DNA of 42,402 nucleotides from Desulfotomaculum sp. (GTDB lineage Bacteria; Bacillota; Desulfotomaculia; Desulfotomaculales; Desulfallaceae): contig JAENYQ010000023.1 of assembly GCA_016841675.1 (NCBI GenBank), positions 1-42,402 on the forward strand. Direction: 5' to 3'. Position numbers and translations under genes: made by a program. Each line of letters begins with the position of its first letter. Position 1 is the stretch's first letter. Positions 16,035 through 24,283 of the stretch are shown one piece after another. The notes under the pieces are model-generated. The model saw only the letters and a program-made list of their open reading frames with translations, was not told the DNA's origin and did not search any database.

Positions 16035-17132
16035 TCAGTTATTATACTTTGTTAAAGTCTGAACCCTTGTTTGAATGTCGATTACGGCTTCTATTGGTAT
16101 GGCCAGGCCGAATATCTTTTCTTTACCTTCAATTTCTCTATAGTAGCGGGCAAACACAACCCCTACCACTTCGCTGTTTTGGTTAAATACAGGACTACCG
16201 CTGTTGCCCGGGTAAACCGGAGCGTTGATGCTGAACACCAAATCGGGATTGTCTTTAACATGCAGGTAACCGTCTATTTCTCCATCCACCACCACGTTAT
16301 TCAGACCCAGCGGATTACCCACCACTCTAATTTTATCCCCGGCAGCGGGTACGCTGCTTGCGTTAACAGGCACCACCGGCAGGCTTGCTCCCTGCAGTTT
16401 TATCACGGCTAGATCATATTCCGGCTTGGAGGCCCAGCTTTGGGCCTTGTAGATTTCGCCTCCGGGGAAGGTAATCGTCATGTTCAGTGCGCCGTCAATA
16501 ACATGGTGATTAGTTATAATATACCCTTCCGGCCTGATGTTGAACCCGGTACCGGACTTACGCTCCCCAGCAATTGAAGCCCCCTGACGACGTGACACCA
16601 CATCTATTTGCACCACTGCCGCCTGCAGCCGCTGGACGTCAATGTCTTTCTGCAGTTGTATTGACCTGCCCACCAGTTCCGCCAATGGAAACTGAAGCAC
16701 TGGCCAGGATGCGGCCAGTGCAAGTCCTAAAAATGCCAGCACTGTTACCAGAGCTACTATGCGCAGGAATGGTGACTTGTAAGCTTTTTCATCACCGTAT
16801 TCATCATCTGGGTGATCGTCAGTCTCTTCAAATTGTTTCAGATACTCCAAATCATCATCTTCCGGGTAATCTTTATTACGGTCGTCCTCGTATCCATCCT
16901 CCAGGTAATCGTCGTCATATTCGTCCGGGGATTCCTCATCCGCTTCTTCAAAGTCATCGTCATCTCGCCCCTCGTAATCCCAATCCTGTTCTTCTTCTAT
17001 TTTTTTACCCCGCTGCCCTCGGTTTCCGGGTTGCCCGCCTTCTAAATTATTTACTTCATCAACCGATCCCGGTAATTCAGTTTCGTCTTTCACGCTTTCG
17101 TTTATCTGTTTCCCGTGCTTATTTTCTCGCAT
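16035..17132 (-). CDS. Membrane-anchored HtrA/S1C-type serine protease without PDZ
   Basis: A 365-residue protein. Residues about 1-120 are a disordered and very acidic cytoplasmic region (long runs of D and E, e.g. DDDDFEEADEESPDEYDDDY). One membrane helix follows (about 125-145), then a trypsin-like domain (about 170-355) with the triad His210 (I-T-N-H-H-V-I), Asp240 (E-Y-D-L-A-V-I) and Ser311 (G-N-S-G-S-P-V). No PDZ domain is present. The protease faces the outside and probably degrades or processes misfolded envelope proteins. The start at 17132 has GGGAG at seven bases; the ATG two codons earlier is too close to it. The acidic tail is unusual for the family. Confidence 0.9.
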   Translation of the reverse strand: MRENKHGKQINESVKDETELPGSVDEVNNLEGGQPGNRGQRGKKIEEEQDWDYEGRDDDDFEEADEESPDEYDDDYLEDGYEDDRNKDYPEDDDLEYLKQFEETDDHPDDEYGDEKAYKSPFLRIVALVTVLAFLGLALAASWPVLQFPLAELVGRSIQLQKDIDVQRLQAAVVQIDVVSRRQGASIAGERKSGTGFNIRPEGYIITNHHVIDGALNMTITFPGGEIYKAQSWASKPEYDLAVIKLQGASLPVVPVNASSVPAAGDKIRVVGNPLGLNNVVVDGEIDGYLHVKDNPDLVFSINAPVYPGNSGSPVFNQNSEVVGVVFARYYREIEGKEKIFGLAIPIEAVIDIQTRVQTLTKYNN

Positions 17133-17320
17133 GGTCATACTCCCTGTAAGTCCATAATATTTGTATAGTTGGCTAATATCACGTTTTTCACCTTTATCCC
17201 GGCCTGATTTTTTGCACTGTTATGTTTTACGCAAATCGCCCCAAGTACGGGGCGTCAGTGGGCAACGCTAAAAGGGTTACATTTTACATTAGCGCTGGAG
17301 TTTGTTGATCTGCAATAAAA

Positions 17321-17539
17321 CTAACGTCTTATGACCCTGGCCCAGCTTCTTTTACCACACCTAGGGCATTTCAAATATTTGCTTGTGAAGGTCTGGGGGG
17401 TGACTAAATCTGTAAGAGGCGAGATGATAAACCGGTTTTTACATCGGGGGCACATATAAGCCGAAATCTCTGCGTGCCAACGGACAAGAAAAAAAAGCAC
17501 TACCGCTGCAACGATTAGTAACGCAGCTGTTTGAGCCAC
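17321..17539 (-). CDS. Small membrane protein with zinc ribbon
   Basis: A 72-residue protein: one N-terminal membrane helix (residues 4-21, TAALLIVAAVVLFFLVRW) followed by a four-cysteine zinc ribbon (Y-M-C-P-R-C-K-N-R-F and, about 25 residues later, L-K-C-P-R-C-G-K-R-S-W). The basic C-terminus (RVIRR) and ribbon would lie in the cytoplasm. The function is unknown. The start is an ATG after a weak AAGGACGTGATTACAAGTGG region. Confidence 0.65.
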   Translation of the reverse strand: MAQTAALLIVAAVVLFFLVRWHAEISAYMCPRCKNRFIISPLTDLVTPQTFTSKYLKCPRCGKRSWARVIRR

Positions 17540-17716
17540 TTGTAATCACGTCCTTACACTTGTTTAAACACATAACCGCAGATATTACCGAAATTATTCA
17601 TATCGAAATGCTTATATTTAACCAAAGTATAGTTAAAATATTTAAACCTAAAATGTTAGCAATTTCCTACACTGGTGAATATTATAGACCGTAAAACATT
17701 CGAGGAGGTATGCTTA

Positions 17717-17842
17717 ATGGGTTATGGTGCTACTGGCGGCACAGTCGGTAAGGCTCCTTTTTTTGACGGCAGCTTTATTCTGTTCCTGATCCTGATTTTG
17801 CTTGTTTTCGGCATGGGTATCTTTGGCGGCGGCATATGTTAG
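17717..17842 (+). CDS. YjcZ-like sporulation peptide, 41 aa
   Basis: A 41-residue peptide missed by length cut-offs. It starts MGYGATGGTVGKAPFFDG and continues into a hydrophobic helix (FILFLILILLVFGMG) with a glycine-rich end (FGGGIC). This glycine-tyrosine start plus single helix resembles the YjcZ/YrvJ-type sporulation peptides of Bacilli and Clostridia. The ribosome site GAGGAGG is strong, and a terminator lies directly downstream. Assignment to YjcZ is by pattern only; it is otherwise a small membrane peptide. Confidence 0.7.
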   Translation: MGYGATGGTVGKAPFFDGSFILFLILILLVFGMGIFGGGIC

Positions 17843-17861
17843 TCTAATCTTTTTAAATGGC

Positions 17862-17895
17862 AGGCGGTTTCCCCTTTGGGGCGGAACCGCCTTCT
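17862..17895 (+). terminator. Intrinsic terminator of the YjcZ-like gene
   Basis: AGGCGGTTTCCCC pairs with GGGGCGGAACCGCCT with a small internal bulge and is followed by TCTATTCT. Confidence 0.7.
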
Positions 17896-18111
17896 ATTCT
17901 CCGTTACTGCTCTATTTCGACGTTTTATTTTTTTCACGTACATCATATCACTAATATCAAATACACATTTATCCCGCTTAATTAATCTGAAATACCATTT
18001 AAAAATAAAGATATGCACTGGACAATCCCGATGCCCGGCAAAAAATATGTTGTGCGGTAACGGAGTTTATCTTATATTGGGGTAGTAAACAATTCAACTA
18101 GGGTGAAATAC

Positions 18112-19596
18112 ATGATCATAACAATGAACGCGCCTGATATCTACCGGCCGGGTATTGACGATGTAATCAGGGTTTTTTATCCCGGATGCATAATACAAAC
18201 CGGGAATCCTGACACCGGGGCGAATATTAAACTGCATATAACTGTGGATGTAAAACAGCCGTGCATGCAGGTGCAGGCACAGCTCAAATCCGCAGCCGGT
18301 GATTCGGGTCACATAGAGCAGAGCCGGCTTGAGCCCGGTGCCAACGAAAGAAACGAAGCCAGGCGGTTGGCCCGGCTGGCGGTTTACCGCCTGCTGGAGC
18401 AATTCACCTGCGGTCGGCCCAGTCCTTGGGGTATCATGACCGGTATCAGACCAACCAAGGTGGTGCACCGTCTGTTAGAGCAGGGATTCAACGCCAGTGA
18501 AGTAAAAGCAAAGCTGGCGGACGAATTCGCGGTGACCCCGGATAAAGCAGATCTAGTTATCAGCATTGCACTGTTTCAGCGCCATTACCTGGCCGACGGG
18601 CTGGGCCACAGTCACAGAACAGGTGTTTACATTGGCATCCCCTTTTGTCCTTCGCGCTGTTTATATTGTTCTTTTCCCGCCTACCCCAGGGACAAGCACC
18701 GACAATGGTTGGCGCCTTTTGTGAGCGCGCTGCTGCGGGAAATTGAAGCCGTGGGCAGGGCCCTGCGGGACAGCCCGCTTTCTGTAAGCTGTGTCTATAT
18801 CGGCGGCGGCACCCCTACCTGCCTGGAACCAGCGCAGCTTAACGCGGTATTGGAATCCGTTAACACCCACCTGCGAACTACTACCACAACAGAGTTTACC
18901 GTAGAGGGAGGCCGGCCGGAGACCCTGACCGCAGAAATTACCGGCATCTGCCGAGCTGCAGGCGTAGACAGGCTCAGCATCAACCCGCAAACCATGCAGG
19001 ACCGCACTCTGCGGGCCATCGGGCGCCACCACACAGTGGCTGAGGTAATTTTAGCTCTGGAACGGGCCAGGGCAACAGGCTTTGCATCTGTCAATATGGA
19101 TGTTATCGCCGGGCTGCCCGGCGAGACTGTAATAGACATGCGTGATACAATGGATCAAATAATGGAACTGCGTCCGGAAAACCTCAGCTTGCATACTTTG
19201 GCCGTTAAAAAAGCCTCCCAGTTAAGGTGGGAGGTAAGCAAACAGCCCATGCCCACCGCTAAAGAAACCGCCGCTATGATGCAAGAAGCACGACACCGGG
19301 CACAAATGCTGGGCATGCTGCCCTATTACATGTACCGCCAGAAAAACACTCTGGGGCACCAGGAAAATATCGGGTATACCTTACCCGGGCATGAATGTTT
19401 GTACAACATTATGATTATGGAGGAAAAGCATACTGTTATAGGCGTTGGCGCGGGGGCCGGTTCAAAATTCCTGCGGCCGGACGGGGTGTTTGTCAATCAG
19501 CATAATCCTAAAGAGCCCTGGCTTTATATTGAACGACTGGATAAGGTAATCAAGAAAAAAGAGACAGAGCTGGCTGAGGCTATTAATAAATTCTAG
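18112..19596 (+). CDS. hemZ: Coproporphyrinogen dehydrogenase-like radical SAM protein HemZ
   Basis: A 494-residue radical SAM protein of the HemN/HemZ group. The N-terminal third (about 1-160) is the HemZ-specific region with R-P-T-K-V-V-H-R-L-L-E. The radical SAM motif is C-P-S-R-C-L-Y-C-S-F (near residues 179-188), followed by the G-G-G-T-P-T SAM-binding loop and V-D-R-L-S-I-N-P-Q-T-M. HemZ proteins are annotated as oxygen-independent coproporphyrinogen III dehydrogenases, though the activity of Firmicute HemZ is not firmly settled. The ATG at 18112 follows AGGGTG; a GTG at 18103 is less likely. No other heme gene is adjacent. Confidence 0.9.
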   Translation: MIITMNAPDIYRPGIDDVIRVFYPGCIIQTGNPDTGANIKLHITVDVKQPCMQVQAQLKSAAGDSGHIEQSRLEPGANERNEARRLARLAVYRLLEQFTCGRPSPWGIMTGIRPTKVVHRLLEQGFNASEVKAKLADEFAVTPDKADLVISIALFQRHYLADGLGHSHRTGVYIGIPFCPSRCLYCSFPAYPRDKHRQWLAPFVSALLREIEAVGRALRDSPLSVSCVYIGGGTPTCLEPAQLNAVLESVNTHLRTTTTTEFTVEGGRPETLTAEITGICRAAGVDRLSINPQTMQDRTLRAIGRHHTVAEVILALERARATGFASVNMDVIAGLPGETVIDMRDTMDQIMELRPENLSLHTLAVKKASQLRWEVSKQPMPTAKETAAMMQEARHRAQMLGMLPYYMYRQKNTLGHQENIGYTLPGHECLYNIMIMEEKHTVIGVGAGAGSKFLRPDGVFVNQHNPKEPWLYIERLDKVIKKKETELAEAINKF

Positions 19597-19611
19597 CCTG
19601 TGTAATCAATC

Positions 19612-19665
19612 TGAATGAAACGAAGTGCTTAGATCCTTCGCTGCGCTCAGAATTGACATTCCTGA
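19612..19665. repeat. Fragment of the dispersed repeat core
   Basis: GAATGAAACGAAGTG and AGATCCTTCGCTGCGCTCAG match the palindromic core of the repeat copies at 1-108 and 14454-14721, but the end blocks are missing. It is likely a decayed copy just after hemZ. Confidence 0.5.
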
Positions 19666-19764
19666 CAACCGGTTTTAAACATCAAATTCAGCAATTATAA
19701 ATAAAAGTAAGTGTTCGAAAAAGGGGTTATCCTCTTAAAGATACCATAAAGAAGGGGCTAATAG

Positions 19765-20198
19765 ATGAAAAAATTTCCGCCGGGCTGATTCTTACCGACG
19801 GCGCAAAATTACTGGTTTGCCACGTGACTGGCCGCCATATGTACGACATCCCCAAGGGCCAAGTGGATAATGGCGAAGAACCGGCAGCAGCCTGTGTACG
19901 GGAAGTCAGGGAAGAAACCGGCCTGATCATCAAGCGGGAAATAATTACCGACCTTGGCGTTTATGAATACACCAGGAATAAAGACCTGCACCTGTTTTTG
20001 CTGCATCAGCGGGAACTGCCCGCCCCGGTGAGCATGGAATGTAGTTCTTATTTTATCAACAAGGCCGGGCACAGGCTGCCGGAGGTAGATGGTTACCGGT
20101 ATGTCGCCTTTACAGAAAAAGAAATTTACCTGACCCAGAGCATGGCCGGAGTAATTGCAACGGTTCAAATTAAGTTTGTTGGTCAAATTAATAAGTAA
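19765..20198 (+). pseudogene. Nudix hydrolase with a frameshift at the start (A6 run)
   Basis: The Nudix box is canonical (G-Q-V-D-N-G-E then R-E-V-R-E-E-T-G-L), so the protein would hydrolyse a nucleoside diphosphate-linked substrate. The long frame contains no ATG before the box; its first usable start, GTG at 19824, would remove the first beta strand (S-A-G-L-I-L-T-D-G-A-K-L-L-V-C-H). An ATG at 19765, seven bases after GAAGGGG, reads only MKKFPPG and stops. One extra A in the A6 run at 19768-19773 would join it to the Nudix frame as MKKISAGLIL. So there is a deletion, a sequencing error, or slippage on the A run. Confidence 0.75.
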
Positions 20199-20222
20199 AC
20201 TAATATATCGGAGGGCCATTTA

Positions 20223-20425
20223 ATGCAATGTTTTGTAGACTGTGTATTCTGCTACCTGAAACAGGCGGCCAACTGCATGGGTATAGCCGGCGTTGATGAA
20301 GAAACTCAGCACCGGGTCTTATACGACCTGATGGACGACATAAAAACCCTGGACAGAAGCCGGACACCGGCTGAAAACTCCACGGAATTACTGTTAAACG
20401 TGTACAGGGCTATCGGCAGCAATGC
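20223..20425 (+). pseudogene. DUF89 (ARMT1-like) protein, 3' part lost
   Basis: The frame opens MQCFVDCVFCYLKQAANCMG, the C-x-x-C-x-x-x-Q start of DUF89 metal-dependent phosphatases, and runs in family pattern to I-G-S-N at about residue 67. Family members are near 280-300 residues. Beyond about 20425 the sequence is the reverse strand of a different gene (UPF0180), and the frame ends at 20492 with a non-family tail. The ribosome site ATCGGAGGGCC is intact. The catalytic aspartates would lie in the missing part, so no activity is expected. Confidence 0.8.
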
Positions 20426-20556
20426 CCCATGTCCATACCCGATACCACCAGGGCGTCGGCACGTTCGGCACTGGTACCGTCAACGACATTAAAGCCTTCT
20501 CTTTCCAAGTCGCTGCGCAGCCTGGCTAGATCCCCGCTTAAAGATATTGTTTTCAT
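20410..20556 (-). pseudogene. UPF0180 (YkuS) family protein, 3' end lost
   Basis: The start at 20556 follows GGAGGTG. The product MKTISLSGDLARLRSDLERE continues with G-F-N-V-V-D-G and A-D-A-L-V-V-S-G-M-D-M-G, the UPF0180 core that ends in a S/T-G-M-D-x-N-x-x-G block in intact members. It then reads into the DUF89 gene and stops at H-C-C-R. About 30 residues of a typical 80-residue protein are gone. The function of the family is unknown. Confidence 0.75.
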
Positions 20557-20745
20557 CTGTAATGCACCTCCAGGTTTAATTTCTGTTTTTGCACTTGGTT
20601 TTATGCATTGCATGTCTGGCTTTAAAAATGATTAAGAAACTATTAAGCCTTAGTTTAGTGCAATGTTTGCAAAACTATTGTCATTAAAGAAAAATGCCAT
20701 TAGAATTGATTTATTTGCAATAACTTTTACCGGAGCTAATCAAAC

Positions 20746-21673
20746 ATGATAAACTGGCGGAATAATGAACGGTTTAGCGGTATTGTTTCGGCTACGGGTT
20801 CATACCTGCTATGGGGTATTTTGCCCATCTATTGGAAGCTGGTTCAAAATGTCTCCCCGCAAGAGATACTGGCCCACCGGATTGTGTGGTCTTTTTGTGT
20901 TTTTGTTGATGGTGCTACTTGCAGCCGGCATGATTAAGTCATTTGTTACTGAGTTGCGCGATATACTTACCCAACCCCCCAAGATTATCGGCGTTGCATT
21001 GGCCTCTGTATTTATTACTGTTAACTGGTTTACTTACATCTGGGCTGTCAATCACAATCATGTGGTAGAATCCAGTCTAGGGTACTACATAAACCCGTTA
21101 GTTAGCGTCATGTTGGGAATCGTCGTCCTGAAGGAGAAGCTTTCATTCTGGCAGGTGGTTTCGTTCATCATGGCTGCCAGCGGTGTTTTATATATGACCG
21201 TAATTTTTGGTACTATCCCTTGGATAGCGCTAATTCTAGCCACCAGTTTTGGTTTGTACGGTTTAATTAAGAAGATGGTCCATCTGGGGGCGATTACCGG
21301 AATTACCCTGGAAACCATGTTAATTTCCCCTTTTATGCTCACTTACCTGGGTTTTGTGCATCATAGCGGGGGCGGGGCCTTTGGAAACGTTACCCCTGGT
21401 ATTACAGGGTTATTAATGGGGGCGAGCGTAATAACTGCTGTGCCTTTAATTCTGTTTGCAGCCGGTGCCAACCGACTCCCGTTATCGGTTATCGGTTTTA
21501 TACAATACATATCACCAACTTTAATGCTGGTTATAGGTGTCAGTCTATACCACGAACCATTCACCCGGGTACACTTGATTTCATTTAGTTTAATCTGGAC
21601 GGCACTGACCATTTTTCCCTGGCCAAAACCAGGGTGTTTGTTGCGCATGAACCTACGATTTTTAAAAAAATAG
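20746..21673 (+). pseudogene. rarD: RarD-type EamA/DMT permease with one frameshift
   Basis: Residues encoded from 20746 (SGIVSATGSYLLWGILPIYW, then V-S-P-Q-E-I-L-A-H-R-I-V-W-S-F) match the RarD N-terminus; the match then continues in the next frame with VFLLMVLLAAGM and onward through W-A-V-N-H-N-H-V-V-E-S-S-L-G-Y-Y-I-N-P-L and F-I-Q-Y-I-S-P-T-L. The break falls at the T5 run 20892-20896; one T less restores the frame. Ten helices are predicted, as in the family (about 295 residues). RarD is a putative drug/metabolite exporter. This may be a real lesion or a homopolymer error. Confidence 0.85.
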
Positions 21674-21720
21674 CCGTCAGGAAAAGCTAAAAAGCTTCTG
21701 CATTAGGCAGAATTAATTGT

Positions 21721-21756
21721 AAAGCCGGTACACATTATTATTTGCGTACCGGCTTT
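21721..21756. terminator. Bidirectional terminator between rarD and hcp
   Basis: An 11-bp perfect stem AAAGCCGGTAC...GTACCGGCTTT with a loop of about 14 bases and T/A runs on both sides. It lies between two convergent genes. Confidence 0.85.
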
Positions 21757-21773
21757 TATTATCGGCTGCATTT

Positions 21774-23417
21774 CTAGGCGTTTTTGTTCAGGATGGCTGC
21801 CAGGTCCTGATCAGGAGTGGTGATAGGCTTGATATTAAAATTCTTAACCAGGACATCCAAGACATTAGGCGATATAAATGCCGGCAGGCTGGGTCCCAGG
21901 TGGATATCCTTGATGCCCAGGTAAAGCAGCGTCAGCAGGATGGCTACCGCTTTTTGTTCGTACCAGGAAAGCACCATGGAAAGGGGCAGGTCATTAACTT
22001 CACAGTCGAAGGCCTTGGCCAGAGCCACCGCAATTTGGATTGCCGAGTACGCATCATTACACTGACCAATATCTATCAGCCTCGGAATCCCTTCGATATC
22101 GCCCAGCTTTAAATCAAAGAAACGGAATTTGCCGCAGGCCAGCGTTAAAACCACCGCATCCCGGGGCACTTTTTCGACAAACTCGGTGAAATAGTTGCGG
22201 CCGGGCTTGGCTCCGTCACAACCCGCCACCAGGAAAAAGTGTTTGATGGTGCCACGTTTGACGGCGTCGATAATTTTATCGGACACGCCAAATAGAGCGT
22301 TGCGCCCAAATCCAACCATCACCGTACCCTTGTCTTCATCGGCGGAGAAACCCTGCATACCCAGGGCTTTTTCAATTAGCGGGCCAAATTGGCCGTTTTC
22401 CAAGTGACTGACCCCCGGCCAGCCCACCAAACCGGTACTAAAGATGTTGTTCAGGTAGGACTCTTGGGGTTCCTGAATGCAGTTAGTGGTCATCAGGACG
22501 GCACCAGGGAAAGTGGGAAACTCTTTCTTCTGATTCTGCCAGGCCGTACCGAAATGCCCGTAAAGGTGAGCATATTTCTTTAAGCCGGGGTAACCATGGG
22601 CCGGCAGCATTTCACCGTGGGTGTATATATTGATGCCCTTGCCCTCGGTTTGCTGTAACAGGTCTGACAGATCTTTAAGGTCATGCCCTGATACAAGGAT
22701 ACAATGGCCTTTTTTATGCCCCAGGGGAACCTCGGTGGGCACTGGATGCCCGTACGTATCGGTATTGCCCTTATCCAGTAGTTCCAGGGCACGCAGATTG
22801 ATTTCGCCACATTTAAATACCAGTTTGAGCCAGTCATCCATAGTTAAGCCTTTATTGGCCAGCGCCGCCATCCCCTGGTGAATAAAAGCAAAAACCTGAT
22901 CATCCTCTTGGCCCATAATACGCGCGTGATCGGCGTATGCCGCAACCCCTTTGATGCCATATACCAAGATTTGCTGTAAGGACTGGATATCCTGGTCGGC
23001 CTCGCGGTCAATGACCAGCCCCATGTCCTCACCCTGTTTAATCAAACCTTCTAGGCTCGCTGCGGGCTCAAATGTTGCCGAGGGATCGGTTAAGTCTACT
23101 TTACCCCCTTTATTGGCCACCTTTTCTCTCATTTGTTTCCTGAGCTCTACGGTACGTCCTATCATACTCTGAAAGCGTTGGGGGTCAAAATCCACGTTGG
23201 TTAAAGTGGAGAAAACCGCCTTGACCGTAAACCCATTGACCTCCGGGTCTACTATGCCAAGACGGCGCCCCTCATCGGCATACAGGGACAATCCCTTGAC
23301 TGCGTGCAGCAATAGATCCTGTAGCGCCGCCACATCAGGCGTTTTGCCGCAGACACCGGCCACGGTACAGGCAAATCCTTTTACTGTTTGTTCGCACTGA
23401 TTACAAAACATACCCAT
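21774..23417 (-). CDS. hcp: Hydroxylamine reductase / hybrid-cluster protein
   Basis: A 547-residue hybrid-cluster protein. The N-terminal cysteines follow the class I spacing C-x2-C-x8-C-x5-C (F-C-N-Q-C-E-Q-T...A-C-T-V-A-G-V-C-G-K), which binds a [4Fe-4S] cluster in anaerobes. The hybrid cluster ligands lie in V-S-G-H-D-L-K-D, T-N-C-I-Q-E-P, V-A-G-C-D-G-A-K, L-A-C-G-K-F-R-F and D-I-G-Q-C-N-D. Hcp removes nitric oxide and hydroxylamine formed under nitrosative stress. The ATG at 23417 has AAAGGAG nine bases upstream. No Hcr reductase is adjacent, as usual in Clostridia. An inverted repeat about 120 bases upstream could be an operator. Confidence 0.95.
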   Translation of the reverse strand: MGMFCNQCEQTVKGFACTVAGVCGKTPDVAALQDLLLHAVKGLSLYADEGRRLGIVDPEVNGFTVKAVFSTLTNVDFDPQRFQSMIGRTVELRKQMREKVANKGGKVDLTDPSATFEPAASLEGLIKQGEDMGLVIDREADQDIQSLQQILVYGIKGVAAYADHARIMGQEDDQVFAFIHQGMAALANKGLTMDDWLKLVFKCGEINLRALELLDKGNTDTYGHPVPTEVPLGHKKGHCILVSGHDLKDLSDLLQQTEGKGINIYTHGEMLPAHGYPGLKKYAHLYGHFGTAWQNQKKEFPTFPGAVLMTTNCIQEPQESYLNNIFSTGLVGWPGVSHLENGQFGPLIEKALGMQGFSADEDKGTVMVGFGRNALFGVSDKIIDAVKRGTIKHFFLVAGCDGAKPGRNYFTEFVEKVPRDAVVLTLACGKFRFFDLKLGDIEGIPRLIDIGQCNDAYSAIQIAVALAKAFDCEVNDLPLSMVLSWYEQKAVAILLTLLYLGIKDIHLGPSLPAFISPNVLDVLVKNFNIKPITTPDQDLAAILNKNA

Positions 23418-23537
23418 GTTCAACAACTCCTTTGGCGATTATAACTCTATCCGGAAACTAGGTTTTCATTTTCTGATGGTGCCGCAACAGCGGCATGGAA
23501 ATCAAAAATGAAAATTAAATTCTGACATTAAATTTCC

Positions 23538-23568
23538 CATCCCAACCATGGATTATGCCGTTGGGATG
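23538..23568. promoter_or_regulatory. Inverted repeat upstream of hcp
   Basis: CATCCCAAC (23538-23546) and GTTGGGATG (23560-23568) are perfect 9-bp arms 13 bases apart. It lies between the divergent hcp gene and the AOR remnant. It may be an operator or a hairpin in either transcript. It does not match an FNR or NsrR consensus that I know. Confidence 0.45.
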
Positions 23569-23654
23569 CTAAACGCAAATGGCGGACCAGACATATTTTG
23601 GTTAACAATTGCAAACAATAAATCAGACTAGTAAAGGGGGGGGGATATGCAAGG

Positions 23655-24178
23655 ATGATAATTTACCGAGTGAATATGAGTAATTTGAGCGTTAAAAAGG
23701 AAGACGTGCCCCAAGAATGGCAGCATTGGGGGGGGCGGGCGTTTACTTCAGCTGTTGTGGCCAAAGAGGTTGACCCGGCGTGTAATCCAATGGGAGCAAA
23801 GAATAAATTGGTATTTGCCCCGGGATTATTGTCAGGCACCAATGCCCCCAACTCCGGTCGTATGTCCGTGGGCGCCAAAAGTCCGCTAACTGGGACTATT
23901 AAGGAGAGCAATGTGGGGGGTTCCGCGTCTCAAAAGCTTGGCAAAATGAACATTAAGGGGATTATCATTGAAGGTCAACCCGCCGAGGACAAGTATTACA
24001 ACCCGCATGTAGACAAAGACGGCATTAAAATTCAGGAAGAAACCGCGTTGACAATATGGCCGCCGGTTTTACAGCCAAGGACGACCAGCTGCCGGAATTC
24101 TTCAGCGAGGATTTTCCCCCACATAATAAAACATGGGACTTTACCACCGAAGAGCTACAGCAAGTATGGAATTTTTAA
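23655..24178 (+). pseudogene. Aldehyde ferredoxin oxidoreductase relic (internal deletion)
   Basis: The 5' part (to about 24050) encodes an AOR N-terminus: W-G-G-R-A-F, D-P-A-C-N-P-M-G-A-K-N-K-L-V-F-A-P-G, S-G-R-M-S-V-G-A-K-S-P-L-T-G and G-G-S-A-S-Q-K-L-G. After about residue 131, at 24050, the reading frame switches and the AOR C-terminus appears: M-A-A-G-F-T-A-K-D-D-Q-L-P-E-F-F then P-P-H-N-K-T-W-D-F-T-T-E-E-L, ending at TAA 24176. Around 430-460 internal residues holding the Fe-S and most tungstopterin ligands are missing, so no activity is expected. A G9 run and AAGG precede the ATG. Confidence 0.85.
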
Positions 24179-24196
24179 CCACAAAGCGTTTACCTT

Positions 24197-24245
24197 CGGA
24201 TACAGAAAAACGGCGGTCGTATAGACCGCCGTTTTTCTGTATCCG
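24197..24245. terminator. 22-bp perfect stem terminator
   Basis: CGGATACAGAAAAACGGCGG continuing to GTC pairs perfectly with its complement around a five-base loop (GTATA). The stem contains A5 on the left arm and T5 on the right arm, so it can end transcripts from both sides: the AOR relic and the transposase-like gene. Confidence 0.85.
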
Positions 24246-24283
24246 TTTATTCTTCCGTTCCTTTTTAAAAGGGCATGGTTTAG

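Noticed and set aside
23636-23644. G9 run as a phase-variation switch
   Set aside because: It lies before a gene that is already inactivated by a large deletion, so a switch would have no effect.
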